Shown here piece by piece: positions 13,101-19,500 of a stretch of DNA of 37,051 nucleotides (the first letter of the stretch is position 1; the number at the start of each line of letters is the position of its first letter). The position numbers were made by a program, and so were the translations under genes. A model generated the notes under the pieces. The model saw only the letters and a program-made list of their open reading frames with translations. It was not told the DNA's origin and did no database searches. Origin of the DNA: JAFGDH01 sp964447525 (GTDB taxonomy: Archaea; Aenigmatarchaeota; Aenigmatarchaeia; QMZP01; QMZT01); NCBI GenBank assembly GCA_964447525.1, contig CAYUSU010000008.1, forward strand, positions 1 through 37,051, read 5' to 3'.

Positions 13101-16100
13101 ATTCACGAAAATATAGCTGTTGTTATTTCTGGTGGGGGAAACGAAACTTATATTGGGAGAATTATAATCGACATACAAATCTCTGGTTTCTGTCTTGTTT
13201 GTTTCCCCGCGGACTGCGAATGCATAATACTCGTAATGACCATCAGGCAGATTTGAAAATGTAGCATAAAGCGAATTTGCACTTGCGTTATAGCTTGCCA
13301 ATATTTCCTGATTTGATATTGCCCGGGACCATAACCTCACCTCATCTATCTTCCCTTTGTAAAGTCCGGAACCTATCGAAAGATCATCTGAAGATGTGCT
13401 TATCGGAGTTGAGTATGTTGTCGTGTTCATTAAGGTTCCGTTAACATACAGGTTTGCGGTGCTCCAGTTGTAAGTAAATGCCACATGAACCCAGTCGGTT
13501 GATGTGCTTATCGGGGAACTCAGCAAATTCTGCCCGTTCAAAAGCGCGGTTATCGCAGTGGACGATGCCTTGAGTTCATAATCGCTGCCCTTCTTTATTA
13601 TCGATATCCCGTCCGCTCCTTCGTATGTTCCGTTGTATTCCGTGGGCGTTATCCCGGAGCCGGTGAGAGTGGTGAAATCCAGCCTTATCCTTCCGTCTCC
13701 TCCTCCGCCAGCATATTCGGCTGAACCGGGCGTGTCGTCCCATCCCCTTTCACCGCCGCTCGCGTTAATCTCGTAAAAATCGAGGTCAATAGAGGTCAAA
13801 TATATGCTTCCTCCCGCCCCTCCGCCGCCGGCGCCGTCAGTCGCATAAGTTGTCCAAGGTCCGTCCTGCCCTTTGCAGAAAACCGTGGCATTGTCCACTG
13901 TTTTAGCGTTTATGAAGACAATCCCTCCCCCGTGACCTCCGGGGTTTAATCCTCCTCCTGATGGTTCGTCGTCATCCGATCCCCCTCCCCCTCCGCCGCC
14001 GAAGAATATCTTTTCCAAGTCAACCGAACCTTTCGTGTCACCGCCGTCAGGGTCAGAATCCGATCCGGCACCATCCTCTCCTGCTGTGCCGTAACCACCT
14101 CCGGCTCCCGGGTCACCGCCGTTATCGTTATCGCACCATGAACCAGCCCCACCATCAAAATTGTTTTCTGTGTAGCTAGTGGTGTCCCATGCATACTGAC
14201 CTGTTCCCGCTATTCCTTCACCCTGCCTTCCGTCGTTGTCGTCCTGACCGTCATGGACGTCACCGCCCCTGTATCCCTTTTCAGATGCATTGATAACCCC
14301 TCCGTTTACAACACTGAGAGTGTCGTTGACCCTGAAAACCATTACACCTCCGATCTTTCTCGACCATTCGCATATACCCGGGTAATCGCCAGACTGGTCC
14401 ACGTCCATCCATTCACCGTCGCTCTTAATCACCGCGGCGTATTCCTGTTCGTAAACGGTTCCTCCGTCCCAGTTTTCATAAGTCCATGCACCATCCATCG
14501 CCCATACCCACTCACCGTCGTTGCTGCTATCTCCCGGATCAGAAATATCCTTCAGGCCGATCCAATAGTTAGAAGGGAAGTTGCTATTTACCCATGTGTT
14601 TTCGCTGGAGTCATCTATCCTGACAAGGTTGGCACCCCATAACCTGCAGTCGTTTTCCGTTTCCGGCCATGTGCCGCTGCTCACGCTGAAATAACAGTTG
14701 CCATTATAATTTTCCCATCCGTTCGGACATCTGTCCAGACTTTCGTAATCCCATTCTGATACGGTGAATTCTGCGCCGTCCACAGTCACGCTCTCGTAGT
14801 TTGGGACCCTTTGCATCACGATCTTATGACTCGTTTCGTTCCCGTACGTATTCTGGATGTTCGTTGTGAATACGGTTGTGTTGTCGGAGACGGAATCGAC
14901 TTCCAGAAATTCATACGTTCCGACATATGTATAATTATATGTTGAGCCTCCCCAGCCTTTCCATCCTTGCATGTTAATGAGAAGAACCTCATCTCCCGCC
15001 GCTATTCCGTTCGGGGTGTTTATCGTAGTGACATTATCCGTCCCCACATCCATCACAGAATACGCAACTCCGTCGGCGTATGTCCTTCCGCCGGCTATTG
15101 TGTCCGTGAGTATGTCAGTCTGGGAAGAGATTGTCACCGTACCGTCGGCACCATCACCGAAATCTGGTGACACATCGACGTCCTTTATCCATGCCTCCAT
15201 GGTTATTTCATCGGTTATGTTAAGATTCTCCGAAGAGGGAACTGTTATATAATCATTCTCCGATTCGAATCCAATTGCGTAATCGTATTTCCCGGTTACC
15301 CATGATGAACTGGATATAGTCCCGTTGTTGTACCATGTAGAATTGTCATAAGCCGTCGTTCCGGTCTGATCAATGAATCCCCAGTATCCGCGAAGCGTTC
15401 TGTCCCAGTCCAAAAATGATGAAACATTCCCTGTCTGATTATGTGTCACGTTTATGGTATGCGTTCTCGTTTCCGTGCGATTTCCGTCTGTCGGTGTCGG
15501 TGAATTGAACTGTATCCAAAGGCCCGGGTCCACAGCGAATAGCCACGGTCTTCCTTCGGTGAACGATCCTTCGGAGTATTCGATTTCCGCCGGACCTATC
15601 TCATAAAGATATGGCCATATCTCCGGGACCCTCGCTTTGTACGATACCTCCGAGTCGTCCGACAGGTCCCATTCTAGAATCCTGAAGTCACCCTTCCTGG
15701 TTACCCTCGCACCGCCGTCATCCAGAATATCGAACTCCGCCGGGAGATATTCTGTAAACACATAATCATCAACGGTTATGTGAGGAATGATCTTGATGGT
15801 CGACTCGAAATTCTCTATCCTTGGGTCAAGAGTCATTTGGTTGTCCCTCAGTATGTCGAAGTCGTAATCCCTGTCCGAGACAAAATGGGAATCTATGTTG
15901 TTCTCCACGTCTTCCCCCTTGGTTTCCGCGTGCAGGAAGTGCTTCCCCTCCACTCTTACGTCGTAATATGCCGAATATATTCCTTTACCGGTGCTCACTA
16001 TCGTTCCGGAATCAGCGGAGAACTTTCTCGTCCTCCCTAGAGGGTCCCTGATCTCCAGCGAAACGTCCGCCCCATTTACCGGGTAACCGTATTTGTCCAG

Positions 16101-18467
16101 AACGACCATTGCTACTTCCGCCCGTTCACCGGGCCTGAACATGCCGGATCCCAATCCGTCCTTCAGTGTGTTCACGCTGATCAGTCCCCAGTCAAACCAA
16201 TCGGAAAAGGAAACCCCTCCAACATTAACAACGATTTCATATCTTCCCGGTCTGAAGCTCTTTTTCTTGTCAAGATTTATTTCATAAATTCCTGTACCCT
16301 TATCAATAATTTCCACATCTATCGCATATCCAAGCGAATCCTTCACCGTGATCTCCTTTTTCATAATTTCCGTCTTCTGTTCCTCGATCACGAATTCCTC
16401 GTCCGGACCGGAAAACCATTCGAATGATTCATTTATCCCTGACAGAACTTCCCCGTCCCCAATCTTCGAGAGCCTGAACAGCGATCCGGAAACACTTAAT
16501 TCGAAAGACGGGTTCTCTTCGGAAGAATAGCTTTTCTTACCTGTTGTAAGTTCCATGCTCGCGATCATATCAGACGGGACGTCGGTCTTCATTTTCACTT
16601 TCTCGAAATCTTCCGCTCCGTAAAGCTTCACGAATTTCCTCCACACGTTCCCCTCAACCACGGTCTCGTTGATTTCCGGCCCGGGGATCTCGTATTCCAT
16701 CTCCACGGTTTTGGTATCACCTATCCTTTCAACCGATATCTCAATGGCATTCTTTTTGGAATTTGTGTTTCCTGAGCTGATTCCCATCCTGCCAGGACCA
16801 TCGAAATCTATCGAACTAATGGTTTTGCCCATTGACTTCTCTTCGGCTCTGAACATCTTTCCGGCATTTTCCGGCTTCTCGATTTCTACGGTCGTTTTCT
16901 CCCCTATCTTCCAGTGGTCGTTCTTAACATTGATAGTTTCCTTCACCGTGACCGGCTTTCCCGCTTCCACCGGACCGACCACTTCCCTTTCCGTGCTTAC
17001 CACAGAGAAGCCTTCTATCCTTACGTCATCGCTTTCGTTGCACGGGATGCTCAAAACTATGGTCTTATTATAAAATGAGGTTTCCTTGTTCGTCCTGTTG
17101 AATATTCCGAGCAGCAAAAACACGTCGAAATCGCCGCACCTTTCCGATGTCAGGTTGTAAGATAAAATATCATAATCCACTTCGTGTTCCATTTGAGGTT
17201 TCCCTTGAATCTCCAGTAGCGAGCTGAGCTGGACGTTGGGGTAGGTCATCTCCGGTGTTCTTATCCTAAGTTCCAGGGATATGTTTTCATCCTTCCTAGA
17301 TGACCCGGAGACGGTTATTTCTGCAACATCATCAAATGAATCCCCCAGCTCTACCTGATTCTTTACCAAAACGGAAAACACGTTCGATTCCGTGGTTCCC
17401 CCGAATCCGTCATCCGCCTTTATCACGCATCCGTATTTTCCCGCGGTGTTTTCCCCTGCGAAGAGAGTGATCAATGTGCCGTTTATTTCCGTTCCCATGT
17501 TTTCCGGTTCCCCCCCGATGAATTCGACGGAATATTGCAGCGAGTCTCCGTCAGGGTCGGAAAATCTTTTGTGTATTTCAAATGTTTTCTTGCTGTTTTC
17601 GTAAAGGGAAACGTCCTTTATCTCCCCGGAGAACATGGGATCACGGTTCTCGGTGTCAATTACCAGTATTCTGAATTCATTCGAATTCGCAGAGAGGTTA
17701 CCATCGCTTGCTGTGAACATGACCCTCGCTTCACCTGAATAATCCCTGCCGGGTTTTATTTCCGCAAGGCTCCCAGATACCGTTATTGTTACGTTTTCTG
17801 TGCCAACGGAAGTGTAGGTTAACCCGTCCCCATCCGGATCCATGAAATATTCGGACAGCTCAATCCTCTCTTCCGAGTTCTTCCTGATTATCATGTCGGG
17901 TATCTGATTCAGTAGGACCGGAGGATTATTCACCGTCCCGTTCGTCAGAGCGAATTTTTTCGAATGTTCCGAGGGGTTGAGATATCCGGACCCATTGAAA
18001 AGGGCTTTTATTTCATGAACTCCCGGTTCCATTCCTTCTGTTGAGAGGGACATCACTGAAGTCTTTCCGAAATCATCCGTCGTCATAGCACCGACAAAAA
18101 CACCGTCAACCATAAATTCCATTTCAGCGTCATGAATTCCGGTCGAGTTATCCATCAGTAGGTTTCCGCTAATGAATATTTCCTTCCCCAGTGTCAGATT
18201 GTCCATGGAGAATATTTCCATGCTCGTGTTTGCAAAGACCTCCATTGTCTTTACGGCGCTCACATAACTCCTGTTTTCGAATCCCGCGACTATCCCCCCA
18301 GTAAGGCTCATGTTTATGGTCTCGTTCAGGCTGATCATGGTCTGCGCGGCCACGACCGAAGAAATCAGCGCTAAAAATACGACGGAAAGGATCAGCTGGC
18401 TCTGTCCGGTCCCGCCGAACTGGGATTTTGTCTTCCTGCCGACCCTGAACCGAAGAGGACTAGCCAT
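1..18467 (-). CDS. Giant multidomain cell-surface protein (at least 6155 aa, C-terminus outside window)
   Basis: I followed the frame from the ATG at 18467 to the left edge codon by codon over most of its length and found no stop, so at least 6155 codons are present and the end lies outside. A GGAGGTG site (18478-18484) sits 10 nt before the ATG, which overlaps the upstream gene by 8 nt. Visible order by residue: basic leader and hydrophobic segment (about 24-42); Ig-like domain; two cadherin-like domains with DPDGD motifs (about 180-370); further Ig/macroglobulin-like domains (to about 1000); LamG split by a large insertion (about 1020-1730); second LamG (about 1810-2015); Ig-like domains; DUF2341 (about 2260-2355); IgGFc-binding-like region (about 2360-2785); then tandem super-repeats of about 330 residues to the edge. 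NxS/T sequons are very dense and paired cysteines recur in the repeats. Inferred role: adhesion, binding of glycans or another cell, or a surface fibre. It cannot be a chain of separate genes because the frame never breaks. Confidence 0.93.
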   Translation of the reverse strand, partial: MASPLRFRVGRKTKSQFGGTGQSQLILSVVFLALISSVVAAQTMISLNETINMSLTGGIVAGFENRSYVSAVKTMEVFANTSMEIFSMDNLTLGKEIFISGNLLMDNSTGIHDAEMEFMVDGVFVGAMTTDDFGKTSVMSLSTEGMEPGVHEIKALFNGSGYLNPSEHSKKFALTNGTVNNPPVLLNQIPDMIIRKNSEERIELSEYFMDPDGDGLTYTSVGTENVTITVSGSLAEIKPGRDYSGEARVMFTASDGNLSANSNEFRILVIDTENRDPMFSGEIKDVSLYENSKKTFEIHKRFSDPDGDSLQYSVEFIGGEPENMGTEINGTLITLFAGENTAGKYGCVIKADDGFGGTTESNVFSVLVKNQVELGDSFDDVAEITVSGSSRKDENISLELRIRTPEMTYPNVQLSSLLEIQGKPQMEHEVDYDILSYNLTSERCGDFDVFLLLGIFNRTNKETSFYNKTIVLSIPCNESDDVRIEGFSVVSTEREVVGPVEAGKPVTVKETINVKNDHWKIGEKTTVEIEKPENAGKMFRAEEKSMGKTISSIDFDGPGRMGISSGNTNSKKNAIEISVERIGDTKTVEMEYEIPGPEINETVVEGNVWRKFVKLYGAEDFEKVKMKTDVPSDMIASMELTTGKKSYSSEENPSFELSVSGSLFRLSKIGDGEVLSGINESFEWFSGPDEEFVIEEQKTEIMKKEITVKDSLGYAIDVEIIDKGTGIYEINLDKKKSFRPGRYEIVVNVGGVSFSDWFDWGLISVNTLKDGLGSGMFRPGERAEVAMVVLDKYGYPVNGADVSLEIRDPLGRTRKFSADSGTIVSTGKGIYSAYYDVRVEGKHFLHAETKGEDVENNIDSHFVSDRDYDFDILRDNQMTLDPRIENFESTIKIIPHITVDDYVFTEYLPAEFDILDDGGARVTRKGDFRILEWDLSDDSEVSYKARVPEIWPYLYEIGPAEIEYSEGSFTEGRPWLFAVDPGLWIQFNSPTPTDGNRTETRTHTINVTHNQTGNVSSFLDWDRTLRGYWGFIDQTGTTAYDNSTWYNNGTISSSSWVTGKYDYAIGFESENDYITVPSSENLNITDEITMEAWIKDVDVSPDFGDGADGTVTISSQTDILTDTIAGGRTYADGVAYSVMDVGTDNVTTINTPNGIAAGDEVLLINMQGWKGWGGSTYNYTYVGTYEFLEVDSVSDNTTVFTTNIQNTYGNETSHKIVMQRVPNYESVTVDGAEFTVSEWDYESLDRCPNGWENYNGNCYFSVSSGTWPETENDCRLWGANLVRIDDSSENTWVNSNFPSNYWIGLKDISDPGDSSNDGEWVWAMDGAWTYENWDGGTVYEQEYAAVIKSDGEWMDVDQSGDYPGICEWSRKIGGVMVFRVNDTLSVVNGGVINASEKGYRGGDVHDGQDDNDGRQGEGIAGTGQYAWDTTSYTENNFDGGAGSWCDNDNGGDPGAGGGYGTAGEDGAGSDSDPDGGDTKGSVDLEKIFFGGGGGGGSDDDEPSGGGLNPGGHGGGIVFINAKTVDNATVFCKGQDGPWTTYATDGAGGGGAGGSIYLTSIDLDFYEINASGGERGWDDTPGSAEYAGGGGDGRIRLDFTTLTGSGITPTEYNGTYEGADGISIIKKGSDYELKASSTAITALLNGQNLLSSPISTSTDWVHVAFTYNWSTANLYVNGTLMNTTTYSTPISTSSDDLSIGSGLYKGKIDEVRLWSRAISNQEILASYNASANSLYATFSNLPDGHYEYYAFAVRGETNKTETRDLYVDYNSPNISFVSPTRNNNSYIFVNHSYVNVSLSDTLNTTTFIDWNHTLRGYWKFESLDGDIVLDHSTWGNNGTRKGIGLDKPNITDGHFGNSMEFDGLNHRVDIDEDDSLNITDYITLEAWVNTTNDTLQEIVAKDDNINARSYGIHVYGDGMVGFSLSSDGSSVTEVNSTATVNDGEWHHVLGTWNGTDMKVYVDSVYQDSSSFSGPIFLSTEKVQIAKRQSQRFKGRIDEIKIWARSFTENDINMSFNSKIYTTTENNYTNLSEGKYQYYAYSVDLMGHENQTETRFVTYNATPDTTYPWWENNQTNAVNGTTAFNDTIQFNVTLKDNYAGQKYIFSYDNGSGTFVNETPGSWTGETEKIVSISKTITATKGDTVRWKWYFNDSYGNDNSTDEWQFEVGNAPPTTPDLLTPPNYGERYLDVEFNFTYLSTDADMETITYYFYFNGELNTTTTNTWVSMTLQQGKYNWSVKATDGVVNSSMSDTYTFYVQPWTDWLNKTWAYRREFNISNTAGNQTEFQIFINDTDTATPISEGKMWSDCRDIRFGNTTGHPIPFFVEPRLCNSENSRIWVQIPFLENDTITTIYMYYGPMNSSGDLMDVGNESNEVEVFNYSVNTTVYIPVAPTNAEQSGAYVMSFRDNSEVEAGSFYDGDIDVGDVVFIDDGNFSSNTPVNATNPIFIDHEPVDSNDAGDAFVPIGWAGTDFIAPFYRYDDYLYLYSPYGDASVDVYVSTGSGASWPGTPTSSFTVNQGTVYEYTSGTNGDNGFLVESDMPILAFVASNDGGTQRNADNNVLHEYDTDMYGVPGEGFTITTRDDDTLVNLYWGDGKSQLSWYLDGGDIYQPSSEFMIPDSSVQGGISYQSTPLEIGQGLIQSAHIVAEGPVMAFQTRDDDGLDSTTFIPEYELSSEYVIPQDAEWVTIATVSKNTRCDLYNSAGTLYYTNTTNDGTWDYPKPDHIYFGHPNSGTEIYAGSRLVCNSTVYAVYNIVSGSGDEHNLLSFKAMRKNAYPMPTYTEGTEENIVPVVNDTSVTPTTQGWGYPYNFTVYGYHPDNQTLTIRLWKSNESSGQPFTYVNYVVNEYADPGKYVTLYNQRFECSDYTATGLHRVYYKFNATDSGNKPSETDVDYFTVEKDDVTISYITGDGEYINRSNSRSGYQKQLIMRAYDEDNDSYILNTGTVAYLWITEDGYDADYESNFASTNTSGYLMDTDTDGYFNPDCSYTADHQRWYMEVSPSSLDPCYKYAISIIYDIYIVGEMENAITYPSAGQGFNSGTGSLTFKGSITDECGSSVTDATVDFVIDKGGSIIDICNASYVGSSYECEWNMVGQDEGWYNVTMNSTRSYYNPNSTTLNFSITSRPILSGHQVNATPVTWDNYLNFTVNVTDSEEDNVTTFLYLKKTPADPWTYFGNVTCNNCSNTTVGITVFFDKENISEVWQFKFNASDETGYDNEGDDPTGSFNVTKKELEWHYVAGNESVANRSGQQIDELKLRAYDASKSVYLESGENVTFYVTRTGRQYDQYDSGHSVLTDASGYANYSFDPNCTPEYIVGEQKWKALLTGQSDYYTGYQSSEYNLTVWSDLNITIVYPQSGSNPTYDWGDDIFLQGRIIDDCSNSIDNADVTFNMTNNTYEYNFTPGGIGGGLYQGYWDSSDVVEGQYDVEFWANKSYYYVNWTTNSYPDSFYIKTTPIMKEATIVPENEGWGYDRNFTVNITDELWDNVTVQFDLKKTGADYNQIGTSKNCTNCTNSTLWWNYTFTCSDKDIWYFRFRGTDEIGNTHTTLTSEGDYVDNDDDFVIEEDNIDLRYHSGNESAVNRSSGSTTLELFIFDLDRNEYLHDSMATVKLNVTTNRTETNSVNLTEVTNTTNSTGYAKFDFSPGGNCNYEVGTQYWYGYVDDEDNCYKSNTSNFFNVTIMGDFNSTAAPDNYTRNQEDNISLFINVTDECGNLLPGMNVSALLFKNATWNYTCTDMYDYGNGTYKCGWNTTQATPVYKYGMIITIKTLSEDQYYNNETEVHNDVVWLQSYVNNAPTFSSPSYIREGWGTLTNYTIVVDDIDYNNVTVWFWTAPESGGPWTLRGEENCTECAGQYINFSLYHNCSFVGVTDYFKFNGTDINYTGQYDLSGSSSATSYTVEKDNVTIAIIQGSDNIINRSGNQLVNETVIVSVYDTDNSTYVGSGIDGNLWVTYNGTEGYGSGMSNTTISNSYLYFDFNATCAYDVGVQNWTAGTVGNGCYDDENLSVHSNVTIIGDMIQIFDNATCGNNDTCYNNENVTIVVNMTDDCGNAITDISDINLSVRHESNEYICTPVSNMGSGQYNCTWNVTTTDGGLYDLIINTSRQYHNTNTSTVNNAFFREVDPVLSGEVSDESVKYWGTTFYFNVTVTDDDDNLTVELWEQKNGTGTWILSDTDTCNDCVGTVMTLDKYHPSADIGVWFWKINVTDSKGMTDETANHTIEVTKRNVTFQYIDGNDGNVSRIGSNTTLLSLRVLDNVTSNPITSPPTRRYWVTTDGSNYDSGQSVSMTSGYINLSFNPQCAPTFYQTGQQNWKGGIVGHSLYNNANSSEYTVNVWSVLTNNVTYPVDQSFQVGSNVQLNGTLVDDCGAVSGGSAYFQSIGPLGALSDCVPNPANNPSGGNYSCSQPTSGGDYGLNSWYNVTMNATKAYYNWTNVSFENVFRLANYPDIYNDVVDFSLEGWGYNYTFSVDILDQDTGDDVNVSFWWGYTASGPWNFVGSQNWTSDASPNTFTFYKVFTCADYLYNVNNRVYYKFNVSDTLNFTNETVSDYVTLEKDDVDFTNPIGSGVEIDREGSDSGHLAVQIIDIDKNNEPLPADVNGTFWITINGINYDSGTNATANSSGYISYDFDPNCSYHNGSQFWYVGTGYNTCYKTANQDQGSQTLNIYGQLKNNISVPDQFSQWNVTNQIDIRFNVSTDCAMDGLVPGVDYKNISLVHNSTGSVSLCTVYDEGDGWYNCTWDSTGEPEGNWSINLTTNTDNFNPNITVHYNWFYLDNLVPAMSGETFAPSSGGWGRNYTYNVTINDPESDLVTCRLYTNTTGSGWILRGTTQVSGSGVCSIVVSDFNSSDMGSTQYRFSINDTYNSNETANLTGPTLTEDNVTITYVLGDDVISNRSQSQTRLLVVRVNDTDQEIPVSGINVTFWVETDGSNYDSGFTNTTNSTGHAVYYFDPNCSYSPGQQDWIAGIVDTRYNNTNLSSSYTMNITGDIYVTINATISEVYLRNSNVTLRGLVESDCVAETMNQAPVEFRYFQTTPVYYCSNYENETDGYYNCTFNTSSLSTGWFNFTFNSSYPFYNSNTSTQTQSFFVETEPNLTSPQVDKSIGGWGESFVFSVNVSDEDGDTVTVRAWYRQLTPSPGSWTQILPANTTSGLNQMVTFTKSGFQPSEMGNLTFKFNVTDDPSDPPEGSATYTDEINGTNFTIEKDDTYMIYLLGNETTVNRVGNDNVTFRLRYVDADKSNITIFSSDSGRYWVTTNASDPSSWNINPSPLFLSGGNLTYVFDPECTDGYGVGKQLWKGGVTTSTNYKTSNSSEFNVTIISNYTINLFTPINRSFIREEDDLNFSLNLSDDGSGCGLVDGATVVYKVLGEDEICNANDLGDGWYNCTVSQGNIFDWSYTWYNVTVNATRPYYGDENITQNYSFYLASRPSLTSPLLQRNSEGWEEEHHFSIHVTNSDGNPVTVFLWKKIGVGGPWEYLGNDSCSTCSDTILHFYENFTCSDIGTNYYKLNATAYNPTSSPNYTQTTSDIEFTISKDPVSVSYISGNGEDITREGSDTDPFILQIVDTITSQPVMEGTNGSFNITVNGSNWGPRYDNQTDASGYLRWYFDPNCSYDVGTQKWSGGTFSDSCYYSTFSANFTFDVNGNLKTTIDLPVEGTEYQTTSQIPVRFNVTSDCSAEGMIANTSTKVELYSPSSSYEQCTPIVNESGAYTGYYNCTWDSTGKETGMWGIRLNTSKSDYNDNSTLYTDWINLTNAAPSYNNMDVTPGQSGWGASYNFSINVSDADADDINCSLYVTTNGGSSWNYKDSMTITGGAGICWIEVTDFGCSDIGTDNYFKFYLDDSYINVESDNSSGPNITTDSVTITYYTGNNTNINRSTQSIPMKVNFYDSTKGQNINSVAVYFNWTRDGGNYTEIIQKTTSSGNATNSFTPDCTYNATTQRWNAFINNSCYANTTTENFMYYLKGHYYNNITQPSGEEYLRGEENVTVKVNISDTYCGVLPSVDLPTTVNISAQSQLSGTWYQCTPVNYNGSGIYNCTYNTSSMDPRGFNLRAFSSKTEFNTHNYTETYVSDDPYGFFVETRPYLQDIRLNTTSFDGDTGPNGSWSEPRTFRVNLTDEDGDQQVDIQLWKRFFSGGSWGEWIKVTTQYINSPNNTQV
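13640..15165 (-). other. Nested domain insertion: Gly-rich module carrying a C-type-lectin-like domain inside LamG 1
   Basis: LamG 1 of the giant protein begins near 15400 (LRGYWGF...EAWIK) and its second half resumes near 13610 (DWVHVAFTYN...GKIDEVRLWSR). The roughly 510 residues between them interrupt the fold. The insertion begins and ends with a Gly-rich module (runs of Gly at about 14270-13690, including GGGGAGGSIYL and GGGGDGRIRLD). Within that lies a C-type-lectin-like domain at 14364-14729, residues 1247-1369: it starts CPNGWENYNGNCYF, has WIGL, a W.Y.NWDGG motif and ends with WMD and GICEW, the usual CTLD cysteines and tryptophans. LamG 2, immediately C-terminal, has the same lead-in (DW..TLRGYW) and no insertion, which shows that LamG 1 is the interrupted copy. 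Domain calls are from motif recognition only. Confidence 0.8.
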
Positions 18468-19485
18468 AGTAAGCTAACACCTCCAGTTCTTCCTCACCAA
18501 TTTCATTATCGATGGTGGTGGAAACCTCTATGACAGAAACGCATTCCTCATCCTTCGAAAGATCGTCGCATTCCTTAGTCAGTTCCCCGGAAATGATCCC
18601 GAAGTCGTCCGGAAGACTCCATTCGATTCTCACGTTCCTCACGGGGAGAAGACCCCTGCTGACCACCCTTCCGATCGCCTGGAACGTTTCTCCTCTTGTA
18701 AGTCTGTCCAGGGAGTCTATACTGATCTCAAGAATAGGTGGTTCCGGAATTACGATTGTCTCGTTGGGAACAGTCTCGTTAGTTTCATTCGATGGAAGGG
18801 TTTCGTTTACCGGGATTGTCTCATTTATGGGTAACGTTATGTTGGTTTCGTTAGATGGTTCGGTGTAATTAAGATCACTCTCATTCCATGGATATGTTTC
18901 GTTCATATCTGGAATCGTAAAATTACCCGCACTATCATTTCCTTGAGTTTCGTTCGTCGTGTTTGTTATGATCGGTTCTATGGGTAAAATTTCGTAGGAA
19001 CCATTCAATCCCGTCCCGTTTGTGATGTTAGTCGAATTGGTCATGTTCATCAACAGGTCAGAGAAATTGATCTCTCCTGTGATGCCATCGTTCATTGCGA
19101 CCATATCACCACTGATTCCAAATTCGGAGTCCGTGTAATTGGTTGCGTTCTGGGCTATGATTATCGTGGTTGGGACGAGGAACAGGAACAATAGTACGGC
19201 CAGAATCTGCATCTGACCGAGCGACGATTTCTTCGATCCGTTGAGCCTTCCCATTATGTTGTTCTTCTGGCTGTTGCTCAGTCCTTCCCTGAGGTAGAAC
19301 AGCTTCGCCGGCCCTATGACCCTCTCTACGACTATGTCTGCCCCGTGGAGTTCATACATATACTTGGTAACGGTGTGACGGTGGAGGCCAGAAAGAGACG
19401 CTATGGAAGTTATGGTCAAACCCTCAGAGTGACTTTTAAGTAGGCTTATGATAGCCTCCCTGTGCTTCACCCCGTTCCCATTCAT
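18460..19485 (-). CDS. Membrane-spanning wHTH protein with Asn/Thr-rich glycosylatable ectodomain
   Basis: I start this 341-residue protein at ATG 19485. The frame is open to 19620, but the extra 45 codons read through AT-rich palindromic promoter DNA and carry no recognisable domain. Residues about 5-68 form a winged helix-turn-helix (TSIASLSGLHRHTVTKYMYE as recognition region), about 91-112 a hydrophobic segment, about 113-260 a stalk with many NET/NIT/NST sequons and Pro, and about 260-341 a beta-rich COG1361/CARDB-like domain. The expected topology is DNA-binding domain inside, stalk and beta domain outside: a one-component transmembrane regulator. The segment before the membrane helix (LGQMQI) resembles that of the giant protein (TGQSQL). 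It is directly upstream of, and overlaps, the giant gene, so control of or physical contact with that protein is likely. The role is inferred. Confidence 0.82.
   Translation of the reverse strand: MNGNGVKHREAIISLLKSHSEGLTITSIASLSGLHRHTVTKYMYELHGADIVVERVIGPAKLFYLREGLSNSQKNNIMGRLNGSKKSSLGQMQILAVLLFLFLVPTTIIIAQNATNYTDSEFGISGDMVAMNDGITGEINFSDLLMNMTNSTNITNGTGLNGSYEILPIEPIITNTTNETQGNDSAGNFTIPDMNETYPWNESDLNYTEPSNETNITLPINETIPVNETLPSNETNETVPNETIVIPEPPILEISIDSLDRLTRGETFQAIGRVVSRGLLPVRNVRIEWSLPDDFGIISGELTKECDDLSKDEECVSVIEVSTTIDNEIGEEELEVLAYYG
18478..18484 (-). promoter_or_regulatory. Ribosome binding site of the giant surface-protein gene
   Basis: Read on the minus strand this is GGAGGTG, a near-perfect complement of an archaeal 16S rRNA 3' end, 10 nt before the ATG at 18467. 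It lies inside the end of the upstream sensor gene, so the two are probably on one mRNA and translationally linked. It also supports the chosen start. Confidence 0.75.
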
Positions 19486-19500
19486 AGAAGTTGAACCCCA

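Noticed and set aside
1..18467. Giant frame as an assembly collapse or artefact of repeated contigs
   Set aside because: Repeat units differ in DNA at most positions and the frame is uninterrupted, which collapsed or duplicated assembly would not produce.
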